Positions 1 to 8,790 of a stretch of 64,000 nt of DNA are shown one piece after another. The translations under genes were made by a program, and so were the position numbers. The first letter of the stretch is position 1. The number at the start of each line of letters is the position of its first letter. The stretch spans positions 186,001-250,000 of the forward strand of contig NZ_JAHRXJ010000004.1 of NCBI RefSeq assembly GCF_019104765.1. The letters are read 5' to 3'. The notes below the pieces were generated by a model, which worked only from the letters and a program-made list of their open reading frames with translations, was not told the DNA's origin and made no database searches. This DNA is from Synechococcus sp. HK05 (lineage in GTDB: Bacteria; Cyanobacteriota; Cyanobacteriia; PCC-6307; Cyanobiaceae).

Positions 1-340
1 GCAGTTTGCTGAACGTGAGCGTTTCGATCGAGAGGGCGTAGTGGCCAGCCACCGCTTGTTGAATCGCCTCGCGCCGGCTGGGATCCGCATCAGCCCACGG
101 CACCGAAGCGTGTTCAGCGGCGTAGGCCAGGATCTGCGCGCTATCGGTCAGCAGTAGCCCGGATCCCCGCAAGGTTGGAACGGTCATCTTCGGGTTGAGC
201 TGGCGGTAAGCCGGGCTCAACTGCTGCTTGGCCAGGTGGATATCCATCAGCCGGCTGATGGTGGACACCCCGGCTTCCGCGAGGGCCAGGCGCGCCACCA
301 TCGAGTAGTAGGAGGGCGCGGCGTGAAACAGCTCCAACAT
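1..340 (-). CDS. Glutathione S-transferase family protein, N-terminal part (cut by window edge)
   Basis: The minus-strand frame opens with ATG at 340 and runs off the left edge, giving about 113 residues. It begins MLELFHAAPSYYSMVARLAL, the thioredoxin-fold start of glutathione S-transferases, with a hydrophobic strand followed by an S/Y-rich active-site loop and helix 1. The segment LNPKMTVPTL at residues about 48-57 is the cis-proline (V-P) glutathione-binding strand, and LLTDSAQILAY carries the acidic-Ser pair that holds the glutamyl end of glutathione. The family conjugates or reduces with glutathione in the cytosol. The C-terminal all-helical domain lies outside the window, so subclass and substrate cannot be judged. 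A small same-strand frame ends seven bases upstream of this start. Confidence 0.85.
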   Translation of the reverse strand, partial: MLELFHAAPSYYSMVARLALAEAGVSTISRLMDIHLAKQQLSPAYRQLNPKMTVPTLRGSGLLLTDSAQILAYAAEHASVPWADADPSRREAIQQAVAGHYALSIETLTFSKL

Positions 341-346
341 GATGGT

Positions 347-505
347 TTAGGCGAGATGCAGCAGCAGCTCCAGCTGGAGCTTGTCGGCCAGGCCTGAATC
401 GATGGCCCTGAACTGAGCCAAGGCACGGCGACGTTGGTGGGGGTGCAGCTCGAGCAAGTCGGCCAGGGCCAGTTCGAGGCAGCGTTGATCGAGCTCTCGG
501 TTCAC
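347..505 (-). CDS. Possible small helical protein upstream of the GST gene
   Basis: A minus-strand frame with a GTG start at 505 and a TAA at 347-349 would encode 52 residues (VNRELDQRCLELALADLLEL...). The product is Leu- and charge-rich and should form amphipathic helices. It ends seven bases before the GST start, as expected for two genes transcribed together. No Shine-Dalgarno sequence is evident before the GTG and I recognise no family. It could be a chance frame. The support is codon pattern, position and the lack of another gene in the gap. Confidence 0.4.
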   Translation of the reverse strand: MNRELDQRCLELALADLLELHPHQRRRALAQFRAIDSGLADKLQLELLLHLA

Positions 506-677
506 AGGATGGGCTCAGCGACCGGATCACATCAGCCGGGGACCATGACGGCCACGGGCCAGGGCCAGATCAACAGCCTGCCCGCCGGGCCTTGTCGCCG
601 GTTTGCTACGAGCTGTGTCCACATCCACCGCTGGGGGTGGCTGATCTCCTATCAACAACCATGCCGCAGTCCGGCGG

Positions 678-2165
678 ATGGGCTTCTTCGTTCAACTCAC
701 TGAAGCCATCGCCGAGCGCCAGTCGCTCCTGATGACGGGTCTCGACCCCAATCCGGAGATGTTGCAGAACTGGGCCTTGCGGCATGGCATGGGCAACCGC
801 TCCTTCCTGAGCCAGGCCCGGCATTGGATCAAAGCGGTGGTGGAAGCCACCAGCCCCCATGTCTGTGCGATCAAGGCCAGCTTGGGCTTCTACCAGGCCT
901 TGGGGCCCCTTGGGCTGGAGCTCCTGCTGGAGGTGCGCGATCTGGTGCCCCGCGATCTACCGCTGATCATCGACGCCAAGCATGGCGATCTGAATTCCTC
1001 CACCGCCCTAGCCCACTACCTGTTCAGGGATCTCGGGGTGGATGCGGTCACCCTCTCGCCGATGGCCGGGCAAGACATCGCCGCACCGTTTCTGCTCTAC
1101 GCCGACAAGGCGGTGGTGATCACCTGCCGCAGTTCCAATCCAGCCGCCAAACGGATTCAGTACCACCCCAGCGAGAGCGATCCACTGTTTCTCCAGATCG
1201 TGCGCGAAAGCCAGCTCTGGGGCACGCCCGATCAACTGCTGCTGGAAGTGGGCACCAGCGACCCGGCCGTGTTGGCCCAGGTGCGCCAGGCCGCGCCGGA
1301 GCGCGTGCTGATGTTGCGCAGCATCTGGAGCGAGGAGGAACGGCTCGATGGCTTGCTGGAGGCTGGTCTCAATGACGCCGCCGATGGCTTGTTGCTGCCC
1401 CTGCCGCAAAACCTCCTGGTGGATGACGACCTGAGCGAACAGGCCGAGGCACTCAAGGCGTTGATCAACCGGCGCCGCCAACGGTGGCTGGAGCAACAAC
1501 CCGAGCAATCCGCCAACAGCTGTGAGCTCTGGCTGGCCGATCCCCCTCCAGACGTTGGGGAGGCATCCCCCGCTGGAGATGCGATGGAGGCGCTGATCGT
1601 CGATCTCTTTGACATCGGCTGCCTGCTCTTCGGCGAGTATGTGCAGGCCTCCGGTGCGGTGTTCAACTACTACATCGATCTGCGCCAGATCATTTCTGAT
1701 CCCAACCTCTTTCATCGGGTGTTGCACGGCTACAGCGGTTTGCTCGAGCAGCTGCAGTTCGATCGGATCGCCGGCATCCCCTACGGATCGCTACCCACGG
1801 CGACGGGATTGTCGCTGGCTCTGCACAAGCCTCTGATCTATCCGCGCAAGGAAGTGAAGGCCCACGGCGCGCGGCGACTGATCGAAGGCGACTTCAACGA
1901 AGGCGATCAGGTGGTGGTGGTGGACGACATCTTGATCACCGGCGGCAGCGTGCTCGAAGGGATCGCCAAGCTCGAAAGCTCTGGCCTGGTGGTGAAGGAT
2001 GTGGTGGTGTTCATCGACCACGGTGGTGAACGGGATCGGCATGCCCGTGAACGACTGGAACAGCAGGGCTACCGGGTGCACGCCGTGCTCGATATTCCTC
2101 GCATCACCCAGGTGTTGCTCAAAGCCGGACGACTGGATGCAAGCCAGGCGGCGCTGCTGGGTTGA
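678..2165 (+). CDS. pyrF: Bifunctional orotidine-5'-phosphate decarboxylase / orotate phosphoribosyltransferase
   Basis: The 495-residue product fuses the last two enzymes of UMP synthesis. Residues 1 to about 270 are an OMP decarboxylase of the bacterial long type: the catalytic D-x-K-x-x-D motif is at residues 99-104 (DAKHGD). Residues about 300-495 are orotate phosphoribosyltransferase, with the PRPP loop VVVVDDILITGGS at about 411-423. OPRT makes OMP from orotate and PRPP, and OMPDC decarboxylates it to UMP. The domain order is the reverse of animal UMP synthase (OPRT-OMPDC). The same inverted order is known from cyanobacteria and from kinetoplastids. The next gene, a lipoprotein, starts 20 bases downstream. 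Both active-site motifs are intact. Confidence 0.93.
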   Translation: MGFFVQLTEAIAERQSLLMTGLDPNPEMLQNWALRHGMGNRSFLSQARHWIKAVVEATSPHVCAIKASLGFYQALGPLGLELLLEVRDLVPRDLPLIIDAKHGDLNSSTALAHYLFRDLGVDAVTLSPMAGQDIAAPFLLYADKAVVITCRSSNPAAKRIQYHPSESDPLFLQIVRESQLWGTPDQLLLEVGTSDPAVLAQVRQAAPERVLMLRSIWSEEERLDGLLEAGLNDAADGLLLPLPQNLLVDDDLSEQAEALKALINRRRQRWLEQQPEQSANSCELWLADPPPDVGEASPAGDAMEALIVDLFDIGCLLFGEYVQASGAVFNYYIDLRQIISDPNLFHRVLHGYSGLLEQLQFDRIAGIPYGSLPTATGLSLALHKPLIYPRKEVKAHGARRLIEGDFNEGDQVVVVDDILITGGSVLEGIAKLESSGLVVKDVVVFIDHGGERDRHARERLEQQGYRVHAVLDIPRITQVLLKAGRLDASQAALLG

Positions 2166-2185
2166 GAACGCATCAGAATGGAGCG

Positions 2186-2542
2186 ATGGCTGAGTGTTCC
2201 CAGCGGCCCCAAGGGCCTGCGCGTTTGGCCCCAGGAGCAGGAGCCCCACTGCTCCTGGCCGCCCTGATGCTGGGGCTGGTGGGATGCGCGCCCCGGCAAC
2301 CGAAACCAGAACCCGGCACCACGCCAACCCAACAACCCGCGCGACCGCCCAACACCCCGGTGCCGCCTGAAGCGAATGCCAAGGTGAGCCGAGCCCTGGT
2401 CGCAGCAGCGGATCTGTTCAATCGCGGCGAAAACGATCTGGCCTGTGAACAGGTTGCCAACGCCGAGCGCTGGCAACGCTCGGCATCTGCAGCCGCGCCG
2501 AGCGAATTGGAGCGTTTCCGCCAGGCCTGCCAGACACCGTGA
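2186..2542 (+). CDS. Small predicted lipoprotein upstream of an ABC exporter
   Basis: ATG at 2186 gives 118 residues. A hydrophobic stretch (LLLAALMLGLVG) ends in the lipobox LVGC, so signal peptidase II should cleave before the Cys at about residue 34 and the protein should be lipid-anchored. A Pro/Thr-rich linker follows, then about 60 residues rich in Ala and Glu with two further Cys (LACEQV, RQACQTP) that might form a disulphide. I recognise no family. Its stop overlaps the start of the ABC ATPase gene by four bases, so it is translationally coupled to the exporter and might be an accessory part of it. That role is inferred from position only. Confidence 0.7.
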   Translation: MAECSQRPQGPARLAPGAGAPLLLAALMLGLVGCAPRQPKPEPGTTPTQQPARPPNTPVPPEANAKVSRALVAAADLFNRGENDLACEQVANAERWQRSASAAAPSELERFRQACQTP

Positions 2543-3522
2543 GCGCCATTATTGAAGCCGAAGGGTTATCCAAAACCTTTCACGTTGCCGATAAACAGCC
2601 CGGCATGGCCGGCACACTGCGGCACCTGCTCAGGCGGCAGCTGCGGCCCGTTGAAGCTGTGCGAGATCTGAGTTTTGCCATTCAACCGGGTGAGATGGTG
2701 GGTTTTCTCGGTGCCAATGGGGCTGGTAAAACCACCACCTTGAAGATGTTGAGCGGCCTGATTCATCCCAGCGCCGGCCATCTACAGGTGGCCGGCTATC
2801 GGCCGCAGCAACGCCGCGAGCACTTCCTGCAGCAGATCACCTTGGTGATGGGCAACCGGCAGCAATTGATGTGGGATCTGCCACCGATGGATTCCCTGCG
2901 TGTGAATGCAGCCGTGTATGGGATTGACCCAATCGAAGCCAAGCGGCGCATTGAAACCCTCGCAGAGATGCTGGAGCTGGGGGATGAATTGCACCGCCCG
3001 GTGCGGAAGCTGTCGCTCGGTCAACGCATGAAGGCCGAACTGCTGGCAGCCCTGCTGCATCGCCCGGCCGTGTTGTTCCTGGATGAACCCACCCTCGGGC
3101 TGGATGTGAATGCGCAGGCACGGGTGCGGGAGTTTCTAGCCGACTACAACCAGCGTTATGGGGCCACAGTGCTTCTCACCAGCCATTACATGGGCGACAT
3201 CACAGCCCTGTGTGAGCGGGTGCTGTTAATTCATCAGGGGCACTTGTTTCATGACGGCCCCCTCGATGCCCTCACCACACGCCTGGCCCCCTGCCGGCAG
3301 GTGCGCCTGGAACTGCGTCAGCCGCAGGAGCGCAGCGCCTTGGAAGCCTTTGGCACCGTGGAGGTGCATCAAGGCCATCATGTGCGACTGCTGGTGCCGC
3401 GCGACCAACTCACGCAGCAGGTGAGCCAGTTGCTGTTGCAATTTGAGGTCGTGGATCTGGAGGTGAATGATCCACCGATTGAGGAGTTGATCGGGGCGCT
3501 GTTCACCGCGCAACCCAACTGA
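2539..3522 (+). CDS. ABC-2 type transporter, ATP-binding protein
   Basis: A 327-residue ATPase starting with GTG that overlaps the preceding stop (GTGA). Walker A is GANGAGKTT at about residues 58-66, the signature loop is LSLGQ at about 158, and Walker B is VLFLDEPT at about 177-184, so the site looks catalytically complete. The extended N-terminus before Walker A and the last 70 residues fit the exporter-type ATPases that pair with ABC-2/DUF990-like permeases. Two different permease genes follow at once (3524 and 4312), giving an ATPase plus heterodimeric membrane domain. The family exports hydrophobic or lipid-like molecules; the substrate cannot be read from sequence. Confidence 0.92.
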   Translation: MSAIIEAEGLSKTFHVADKQPGMAGTLRHLLRRQLRPVEAVRDLSFAIQPGEMVGFLGANGAGKTTTLKMLSGLIHPSAGHLQVAGYRPQQRREHFLQQITLVMGNRQQLMWDLPPMDSLRVNAAVYGIDPIEAKRRIETLAEMLELGDELHRPVRKLSLGQRMKAELLAALLHRPAVLFLDEPTLGLDVNAQARVREFLADYNQRYGATVLLTSHYMGDITALCERVLLIHQGHLFHDGPLDALTTRLAPCRQVRLELRQPQERSALEAFGTVEVHQGHHVRLLVPRDQLTQQVSQLLLQFEVVDLEVNDPPIEELIGALFTAQPN

Positions 3523-3523
3523 G

Positions 3524-4315
3524 ATGGTGAGGCGTATCCAACGCATCGGCAGGGCCCTGCTCACGAGCCAAATGGCCTTGATGCTCGAATACCGAGCTGA
3601 GATTGCGCTGTGGGCCCTCTCTGGTGTGTTGCCCCTGATCATGCTCGCGGTGTGGCAGGGCTCGGATGGTGCGGCCGCCGCTGGGCTGAGCTCCTCCAGC
3701 CTCGCTCACTATTTCCTGGCAGCCTTTGTGGTGCGGCAATTCAGCGTGGTGTGGATGATCCACGTGTTTGAAGACGACGCACTCCAGGGGAAGCTCTCCC
3801 CCCAATTGCTCCAACCGCTGCAGCCGCTATGGCGCTATCTCGCTGCCCATGTGGCCGAACAATGCACTCGCTTGCCATTCGTGGGGCTCATGCTCGGGGT
3901 GTTGGCCTTGGCGCAGCCCAAGCTGCTGTGGTGGCCAAGTGCCCTTGAGCTGATCCTCGGCATTGCAGCAATTCAAGCCGCCTTCATCCTGCGTTTTCTG
4001 CTGCAAAGCGTGATCGCCATGCTGTGTTTCTGGAGTGAGCGGGCTGCTGCACTCGATCGGCTGCTGCTGATTCCCTATCTGTTTCTATCGGGGCTCGTGG
4101 CTCCCCTGCAGACCTATCCACCCGCCATCCAGAAATTGGCCTGGCTCACCCCCTTTCCCTCGATGGTGGCCTTTCCCGCTGCGGTTCTGGCGGGAGAGCC
4201 GGTGGCGATCGGCCCTGGATTTCTGCAGCTGGCGCTCTGGAGCCTCCTGCTGTATCCCCTGCTGATGCTGCTCTGGAGGGCGGGTGTCCGCCGCTACGGA
4301 GCCATGGGCGCATGA
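3524..4315 (+). CDS. ABC-2 family transporter permease (first subunit)
   Basis: A 263-residue membrane protein with about six hydrophobic segments (for example ALSGVLPLIMLAVW and LLYPLLMLLW). It begins one base after the ATPase stop and its last four bases overlap the next gene. The amphipathic stretch VFEDDALQGKLSPQLLQPLQ resembles the conserved element of ABC-2/DUF990-type exporter permeases, where a similar segment appears in the partner subunit. It probably forms a heterodimer with the product of 4312-5115 in the cytoplasmic or thylakoid membrane. No substrate can be assigned. Confidence 0.85.
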   Translation: MVRRIQRIGRALLTSQMALMLEYRAEIALWALSGVLPLIMLAVWQGSDGAAAAGLSSSSLAHYFLAAFVVRQFSVVWMIHVFEDDALQGKLSPQLLQPLQPLWRYLAAHVAEQCTRLPFVGLMLGVLALAQPKLLWWPSALELILGIAAIQAAFILRFLLQSVIAMLCFWSERAAALDRLLLIPYLFLSGLVAPLQTYPPAIQKLAWLTPFPSMVAFPAAVLAGEPVAIGPGFLQLALWSLLLYPLLMLLWRAGVRRYGAMGA

Positions 4316-5115
4316 GTCAACAGCGCTGGCTTCGCTACGCCCGCAGCCTGCGGCGGTTCTGGGCGAGCTCACTCGAAGCCGAATTGGAATACCAACTCAA
4401 CCTTGTGGTGGAACTTTTGGCAGTGCTGGGCAATCTGGCCGGCAGCCTGTTGGTGCTCAATCTGTTGGCGGGCCCCTCGCGGCAACTGGGCGGCTGGAGT
4501 TGGAACAGTGCCTTGGTGGTGGTGGGGATCTACACCCTGCTCGATGGCTTCACCAGCGCCGTCTTGCAACCCAACCTCAGCCGCATCGTGAACCATGTGC
4601 AAAACGGAACGCTCGATTTCGTGCTGCTCAAACCGATCGACAGTCAGTTCTGGCTGTCCACCCGAAGCTTCTCCCCCTGGGGACTGCCGGGTATCGCTGC
4701 GGGGTTGGTGTTGATCAGCTGGGCTGTGATGCACAGCGATGCAGCGATCAGGCCTGAAGCGGTGATCCTGGCGGCAACCCTGATGGTCGCCGCGGCGGTG
4801 ATCCTTTACAGCCTCTGGTTTTTATTGGCAGGGCTCTCGATCTGGTTCGTGAAGATCTGGAATGCCACCGAGGTCCTGCGGTACACGCTCGTGGCCGGTC
4901 GCTATCCGATCAGCGCCTATCCACCTGCGCTCAGGCTGCTGTTCACCTTCGTATTGCCAGTGGCCTTTCTCACCACGGTGCCGGCCGAAGCGCTCCTGGG
5001 TCAGGGGTCATGGCCATGGGCCTTCGGCTCCTTGGTTGCAGCAGCCCTCAGCCTGATCGGCACACGGTTGTTCTGGAAGCTGGCCCTACGGCACTACACA
5101 TCGGCCTCCAGCTGA
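4312..5115 (+). CDS. ABC-2 family transporter permease (second subunit, DUF990-like)
   Basis: A 267-residue protein with about six membrane spans. The motif VQNGTLDFVLLKPIDSQFWL at about residues 98-117 is the hallmark of the ABC2_membrane_6 (DUF990) family. ATG at 4312 overlaps the stop of the first permease gene (ATGA), so ATPase and both permeases are translationally coupled. With 2539-3522 and 3524-4315 it makes a complete exporter. The final span region ends with a basic tail (FWKLALRHY). A gap of about 100 bases follows, in which no terminator is visible. Confidence 0.88.
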   Translation: MSQQRWLRYARSLRRFWASSLEAELEYQLNLVVELLAVLGNLAGSLLVLNLLAGPSRQLGGWSWNSALVVVGIYTLLDGFTSAVLQPNLSRIVNHVQNGTLDFVLLKPIDSQFWLSTRSFSPWGLPGIAAGLVLISWAVMHSDAAIRPEAVILAATLMVAAAVILYSLWFLLAGLSIWFVKIWNATEVLRYTLVAGRYPISAYPPALRLLFTFVLPVAFLTTVPAEALLGQGSWPWAFGSLVAAALSLIGTRLFWKLALRHYTSASS

Positions 5116-5220
5116 CGCCATCGACGAACTGGTGCTGGTGTGAAAGGAGATGAACGGAGCTTGCAGGCTCAGAGCCGTGGGTCGACCCTGCAGGCAGCGA
5201 TCCAGTGAGGTCCAAAGGCC

Positions 5221-5469
5221 ATGCATAGCCCCCAAGCCTTGCGCGATCGCTACCTACAGGGCCTGAGCAGCCCCGGCGAGATCAATGCCATCGCCCGCAC
5301 CTACGCCAGCTTGCGGGAGATGCCCTTTGAGCAAGCCCTGCAGGATGTGCACGAGGGCATCGGCTATGAACTGCGCTGCAGCGATCAGGACGCCGCAGAG
5401 CCGTTTCCATGGCACGAAGTGAGCCGCTCCCTGGTGCCACTCGGGCGGCAGTGGATCAACGGCGTGTGA
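5221..5469 (+). CDS. Conserved-looking small soluble protein, function unknown
   Basis: An 82-residue frame from ATG 5221 (MHSPQALRDRYLQGLSSPGE). The composition is balanced and helical, with one Cys, no signal peptide and no membrane span. Its TGA overlaps the GTG of the following secretion-transporter gene (GTGTGA), so the two are translationally coupled. I do not recognise a family. It is not a two-partner-secretion exoprotein, being far too small and without a signal peptide. Confidence 0.65.
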   Translation: MHSPQALRDRYLQGLSSPGEINAIARTYASLREMPFEQALQDVHEGIGYELRCSDQDAAEPFPWHEVSRSLVPLGRQWINGV

Positions 5470-7193
5470 GATCCGCGCAACGCTGGGGATGGCGGCTGAC
5501 CGCGTCGGCCCTGGTTGCCCTGATCAGTCACCACGCTTCCGTACGAGCCCAGATCACCCCAAGCCAGGCCCTGCAACAGCGCCTTCAGGAGGATCAACTG
5601 CGGCTGCGCTTGCTCGAGGTTGACGACGACCAACGCAGTGAGCAACCGCTGATCGAAGCGGCTCCCAGACCGGAGACCCCCTGGAGCAGCCCACTGCAGC
5701 TCAAAACGCTTGCGCTCAGCACAACCCTGCCCGAAGCGCAGGCGCTGCAACAACAGCTCCAGCGCTGGGTGGGGCAAACGATCAACGATCAGCAGCTGAG
5801 CGCGATTCGGCTGGAGATCGAAACCTGGTACTGGGAACGCGATCGTGCCGTGAGCGTCACGATCGCCGAGGCCAACCGCCAAGAGGGAGCCTTGATCCTT
5901 CTGGTGACGCCGCTGGTGCTGGATGCGGTGACCGTGGCCCCGGATCCAGCCCATCACCTCAGTGATGCCCTGGCCATTGGGATGGTGACCCGTGCCGTGC
6001 CCCTCGGATCGGAGCTCAGACCGGGAAAGATCGAATCTGCCCTGCTGAAGCTCAATGATCTCTGGGGGGTTGACGTTCGAGCGCGGTTGGAATCCGACTC
6101 CGGTGGAGCGGGGCGAATCCTGGTGCTCGTGATCCGTGATCTCAACCGCACCGGTGCGCTGCTGGAGGTGGACAACTACCTCAACCGCTATGTCGGCACC
6201 CTCCGCACCCTGGCCACGTTGACTGCCGCCAATCGCCTGGGCCAAGGCGAACGGGTGTGGGTGAATCCCTCCTGGTGGGGCAGCGGCCAGGGCACCGGAA
6301 CCGCACCGCTGCAGCTTGGGGTTGATTGGCCGCTGGGCGACAACGGCTTGCTGCTGAGCGCAACGGCCAACGCCGGGCGGTATCGCCTGGTGAACACCGG
6401 CAGCACGCTCTACACCGGCGACACCGCCGGACTCTCCATCAGCCTGTTGCAACCGCTCTGGCGCAGAGATGAACGCAGCCTGTGGGTGCGCCTCAGCGGC
6501 GAAGGACTGCAATTCCGCGATGACCGGCAACACGTGAACGTGGATGACAAACGCAGCGGTGTGCTGCGCGGTGCCTTGATTGGCAGCAGCAGCGATCGCT
6601 GGCTGGGTGAAGGATCGACCAGCTGGGTGCTGGGGGGATCGATGGGCAGCCTCAATCTGGATGGCAATCCCGCGTTTAAGGGGTTCGATGCGCTGACCAC
6701 CCGCTTCCAGGGCACCTACGGAGCGCTCAATCTGAACCTGGTGCGCGAACAACGGTTCAATTCAACGTGGAGTGCCCGCTGGTTGGTGCTCGGTCAATGG
6801 GCCTTCACCAACCTCTCGGGCTACGAGCAGTGCGGCCTGGGCTGGCCCAATGGCGTGCGCGCCTATCCGCCTGGGGAAAATTCCTCCAGCAGCTGTCTGG
6901 TGAGCCAATTCGATCTGAACTGGCGGCTTCGCCCGTGGTTGACGCTGATCGGATTCGCAGATTTGGCCTGGGGAGAGCGCTGGCGTCAGCCCTTCCCCGG
7001 CTCCCTCCAACCCAACAGCTACGGCCTGGCTGGAGCTGGCTTTGGCTTCGATCTCGGACGAAGCGGCAGTTGGCTGGTGGCCCTGCGGGCGGCCTTCCCG
7101 ATCGGAGGCAATCCAGCGACCAACAGCTTCATCGATCTGGAAGTGGGCGATCCCTCCCCTCAACTCTGGGCTGGACTGCAGCTCTGGTTGTGA
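5466..7193 (+). CDS. Two-partner secretion outer-membrane transporter (TpsB/ShlB/FhaC family)
   Basis: GTG at 5466 is chosen because it overlaps the upstream stop and puts a proper signal peptide at the N-terminus (basic RSAQRWGWR, then TASALVALISHHASVRA). The mature protein of about 545 residues has an N-terminal Gln-rich linker, a POTRA-like region (about residues 70-220, with the typical LRIEIE/YWERDRAVS-like strand pattern), and a long beta-rich barrel ending in aromatic LQLWL, as expected for BAM-dependent insertion. Such proteins secrete a TpsA exoprotein or act as Omp85-type importers. No TpsA gene lies next to it. An internal start 57 bases upstream is possible in the same frame but would bury the signal sequence. 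Confidence 0.85.
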   Translation: MRSAQRWGWRLTASALVALISHHASVRAQITPSQALQQRLQEDQLRLRLLEVDDDQRSEQPLIEAAPRPETPWSSPLQLKTLALSTTLPEAQALQQQLQRWVGQTINDQQLSAIRLEIETWYWERDRAVSVTIAEANRQEGALILLVTPLVLDAVTVAPDPAHHLSDALAIGMVTRAVPLGSELRPGKIESALLKLNDLWGVDVRARLESDSGGAGRILVLVIRDLNRTGALLEVDNYLNRYVGTLRTLATLTAANRLGQGERVWVNPSWWGSGQGTGTAPLQLGVDWPLGDNGLLLSATANAGRYRLVNTGSTLYTGDTAGLSISLLQPLWRRDERSLWVRLSGEGLQFRDDRQHVNVDDKRSGVLRGALIGSSSDRWLGEGSTSWVLGGSMGSLNLDGNPAFKGFDALTTRFQGTYGALNLNLVREQRFNSTWSARWLVLGQWAFTNLSGYEQCGLGWPNGVRAYPPGENSSSSCLVSQFDLNWRLRPWLTLIGFADLAWGERWRQPFPGSLQPNSYGLAGAGFGFDLGRSGSWLVALRAAFPIGGNPATNSFIDLEVGDPSPQLWAGLQLWL

Positions 7194-7296
7194 TGAGGGG
7201 ATGGCTGTGCTCAGTGCTACAGCCCACATGCATTTGACCGGGGGGGCCCTTAGCTCGCGTACGGTGATGGGGCTGCAACCCCCGGGCAGGCCTGCG

Positions 7297-7554
7297 ATGA
7301 GCGACAGCCAAGGACTCACCATCGCTGAACTGGAGGCCAAATACTTCCTGTATCGCAAAGCCCTGAAACAACTGCTGCTTGAGGGTCGTCCCGCCGCCAA
7401 TATTGAGAAAACCCTCTGTTGGAGCCGTCTGGAGACGTTGCACAACTGCCTGCCACGCCAATACAAATCACCGGATCACATCCGCCACCAGTTGCGTCGC
7501 GAGATCGAGCGTGAGCAGGGTGAAAATCTTGAGCGCAGCGCCGTCAGCCGCTGA
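7297..7554 (+). CDS. Small conserved-type protein, function unknown
   Basis: ATG at 7297 gives 85 residues (MSDSQGLTIAELEAKYFLYR). It is charged and helical throughout, with basic KALKQLL and REIEREQGEN stretches, and looks like a small nucleic-acid- or protein-binding helical protein. Another in-frame ATG 30 bases upstream would add GLQPPGRPA, which looks like non-coding sequence. No family recognised. It stands between the secretion transporter and the kinase-like gene with about 100-base gaps on both sides, so it is probably its own transcription unit. Confidence 0.65.
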   Translation: MSDSQGLTIAELEAKYFLYRKALKQLLLEGRPAANIEKTLCWSRLETLHNCLPRQYKSPDHIRHQLRREIEREQGENLERSAVSR

Positions 7555-7659
7555 GCAACGGCATCCCTCTTGCACGTCACTCCGGTCAACTGACTGACCC
7601 CCGACTGCCATTTCAGCGGCTGCTCACTGTCAAGTTGAACTGAGACTCCGTCTCGTCCA

Positions 7660-8790
7660 TTGCCAGCTCGCTCCCAGGACGATCTGATCGCCATCGCGGA
7701 AGTCTTTCAAGGCGAAGGCTGCGTACAGATGGTGCAGCCCCTGGGCAACGGCAATGTCAATGACACCTATCTGGTGCAGTCCACCAGTGGATCCACGGTG
7801 TTGCAGTGCCTGAACACCCGCGTGTTCCAACAGCCTGAGCTGGTGCTGCAGAACCTGGAGGTGCTGGGGTCGCACATTGATCAAAAACTGAGCAGTGGAG
7901 CTACGCATCCCCTGCTGCAACAGCGTCGCTGGCAACTGCCCAGCCTGCTGCGCACCAAGACCAACGGCCAGAGCTGGCATCGCTGCAGCGCAGGGCATGT
8001 GTGGCGCTCCATCAGCTTTGTGCCCGATTGCACCTGTGTGAATGTGGTGGAGGGGGCTGAGCAGGCGCGGGAACTGGGGATTGGCCTAGGGCTGTTTCAC
8101 CAGCTGATCAGCGATCTTCCCCCCGCTGCCCTGGCCGACACCTTGGAGGGCTTTCACATCACACCCTCCTATCTCGAGGCGTATCACCGGGCGCTCGTGC
8201 AAACCGATCGCCAACCCAATGCCGCCCGGGAGCGCTGCATCGCCTTCATCCGTGAACGCGAAGCCTCCTGCGATGTCCTGGAGCGGGCCAAGCAGCGGGG
8301 GGATCTGCCCATGCGACCGATCCATGGCGACCCCAAGATCAACAACGTGTTGCTGGATTGCCGCAGCGGCCAAGCGGTGGCCCTGATCGACCTCGACACG
8401 GTGAAGCCTGGACTGGTGCACTACGACATCGGCGACTGCCTGCGGTCGTGTTGCAACCGCCTGGGTGAAGAAACCGATCAGCTCGAGGCTGTTCAGTTTG
8501 ATCTGGATCTGGCCGATGCCCTGCTGGAGGGGTATCTGGGGGTAGCGGGCAGCTTTCTGAGCGAGGTGGAACGTGGCTACATCCCAGAGGCCGCACGCTT
8601 AATCAGTTTTGAACTGGGCTTGCGCTTCTTCTGCGACCACCTTCAGGGCGACACTTACTTCAAGGCGGATTACCCCGATCACAATTTGCAGCGGGCTCTG
8701 GTGCAGTTCCAACTCAGCGCCAGCATCGAAAACCAGTTGCCGCAGCTGAGAGCACTGGTGGAGCGCCATGCAGCCCCTGCAGCCGTTTGA
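7660..8790 (+). CDS. Aminoglycoside phosphotransferase-family kinase (N-acetylhexosamine kinase-like)
   Basis: A 376-residue protein from a TTG start. The motif GNGNVNDTYLV at about residues 29-39 is the glycine-rich nucleotide loop. IHGDPKINNVLLD at about 225-237 is the APH catalytic loop (HGDxxxxNxL), followed by ALIDLDTVKPG with the metal-binding Asp. These fit PF01636 small-molecule kinases such as N-acetylhexosamine 1-kinase and homoserine kinase II, and the spacing resembles the NahK-like branch. It probably phosphorylates a sugar or amino-alcohol in the cytosol. The next gene overlaps its 3' end by 23 bases. The TTG start is the only in-frame start before the glycine loop. Confidence 0.82.
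   Translation: MPARSQDDLIAIAEVFQGEGCVQMVQPLGNGNVNDTYLVQSTSGSTVLQCLNTRVFQQPELVLQNLEVLGSHIDQKLSSGATHPLLQQRRWQLPSLLRTKTNGQSWHRCSAGHVWRSISFVPDCTCVNVVEGAEQARELGIGLGLFHQLISDLPPAALADTLEGFHITPSYLEAYHRALVQTDRQPNAARERCIAFIREREASCDVLERAKQRGDLPMRPIHGDPKINNVLLDCRSGQAVALIDLDTVKPGLVHYDIGDCLRSCCNRLGEETDQLEAVQFDLDLADALLEGYLGVAGSFLSEVERGYIPEAARLISFELGLRFFCDHLQGDTYFKADYPDHNLQRALVQFQLSASIENQLPQLRALVERHAAPAAV

Noticed and set aside
5385-6752. Minus-strand 455-codon open frame opposite the TpsB-like gene
   Set aside because: The plus frame has signal peptide and barrel features; the minus frame is Gln/His-rich and without domains.
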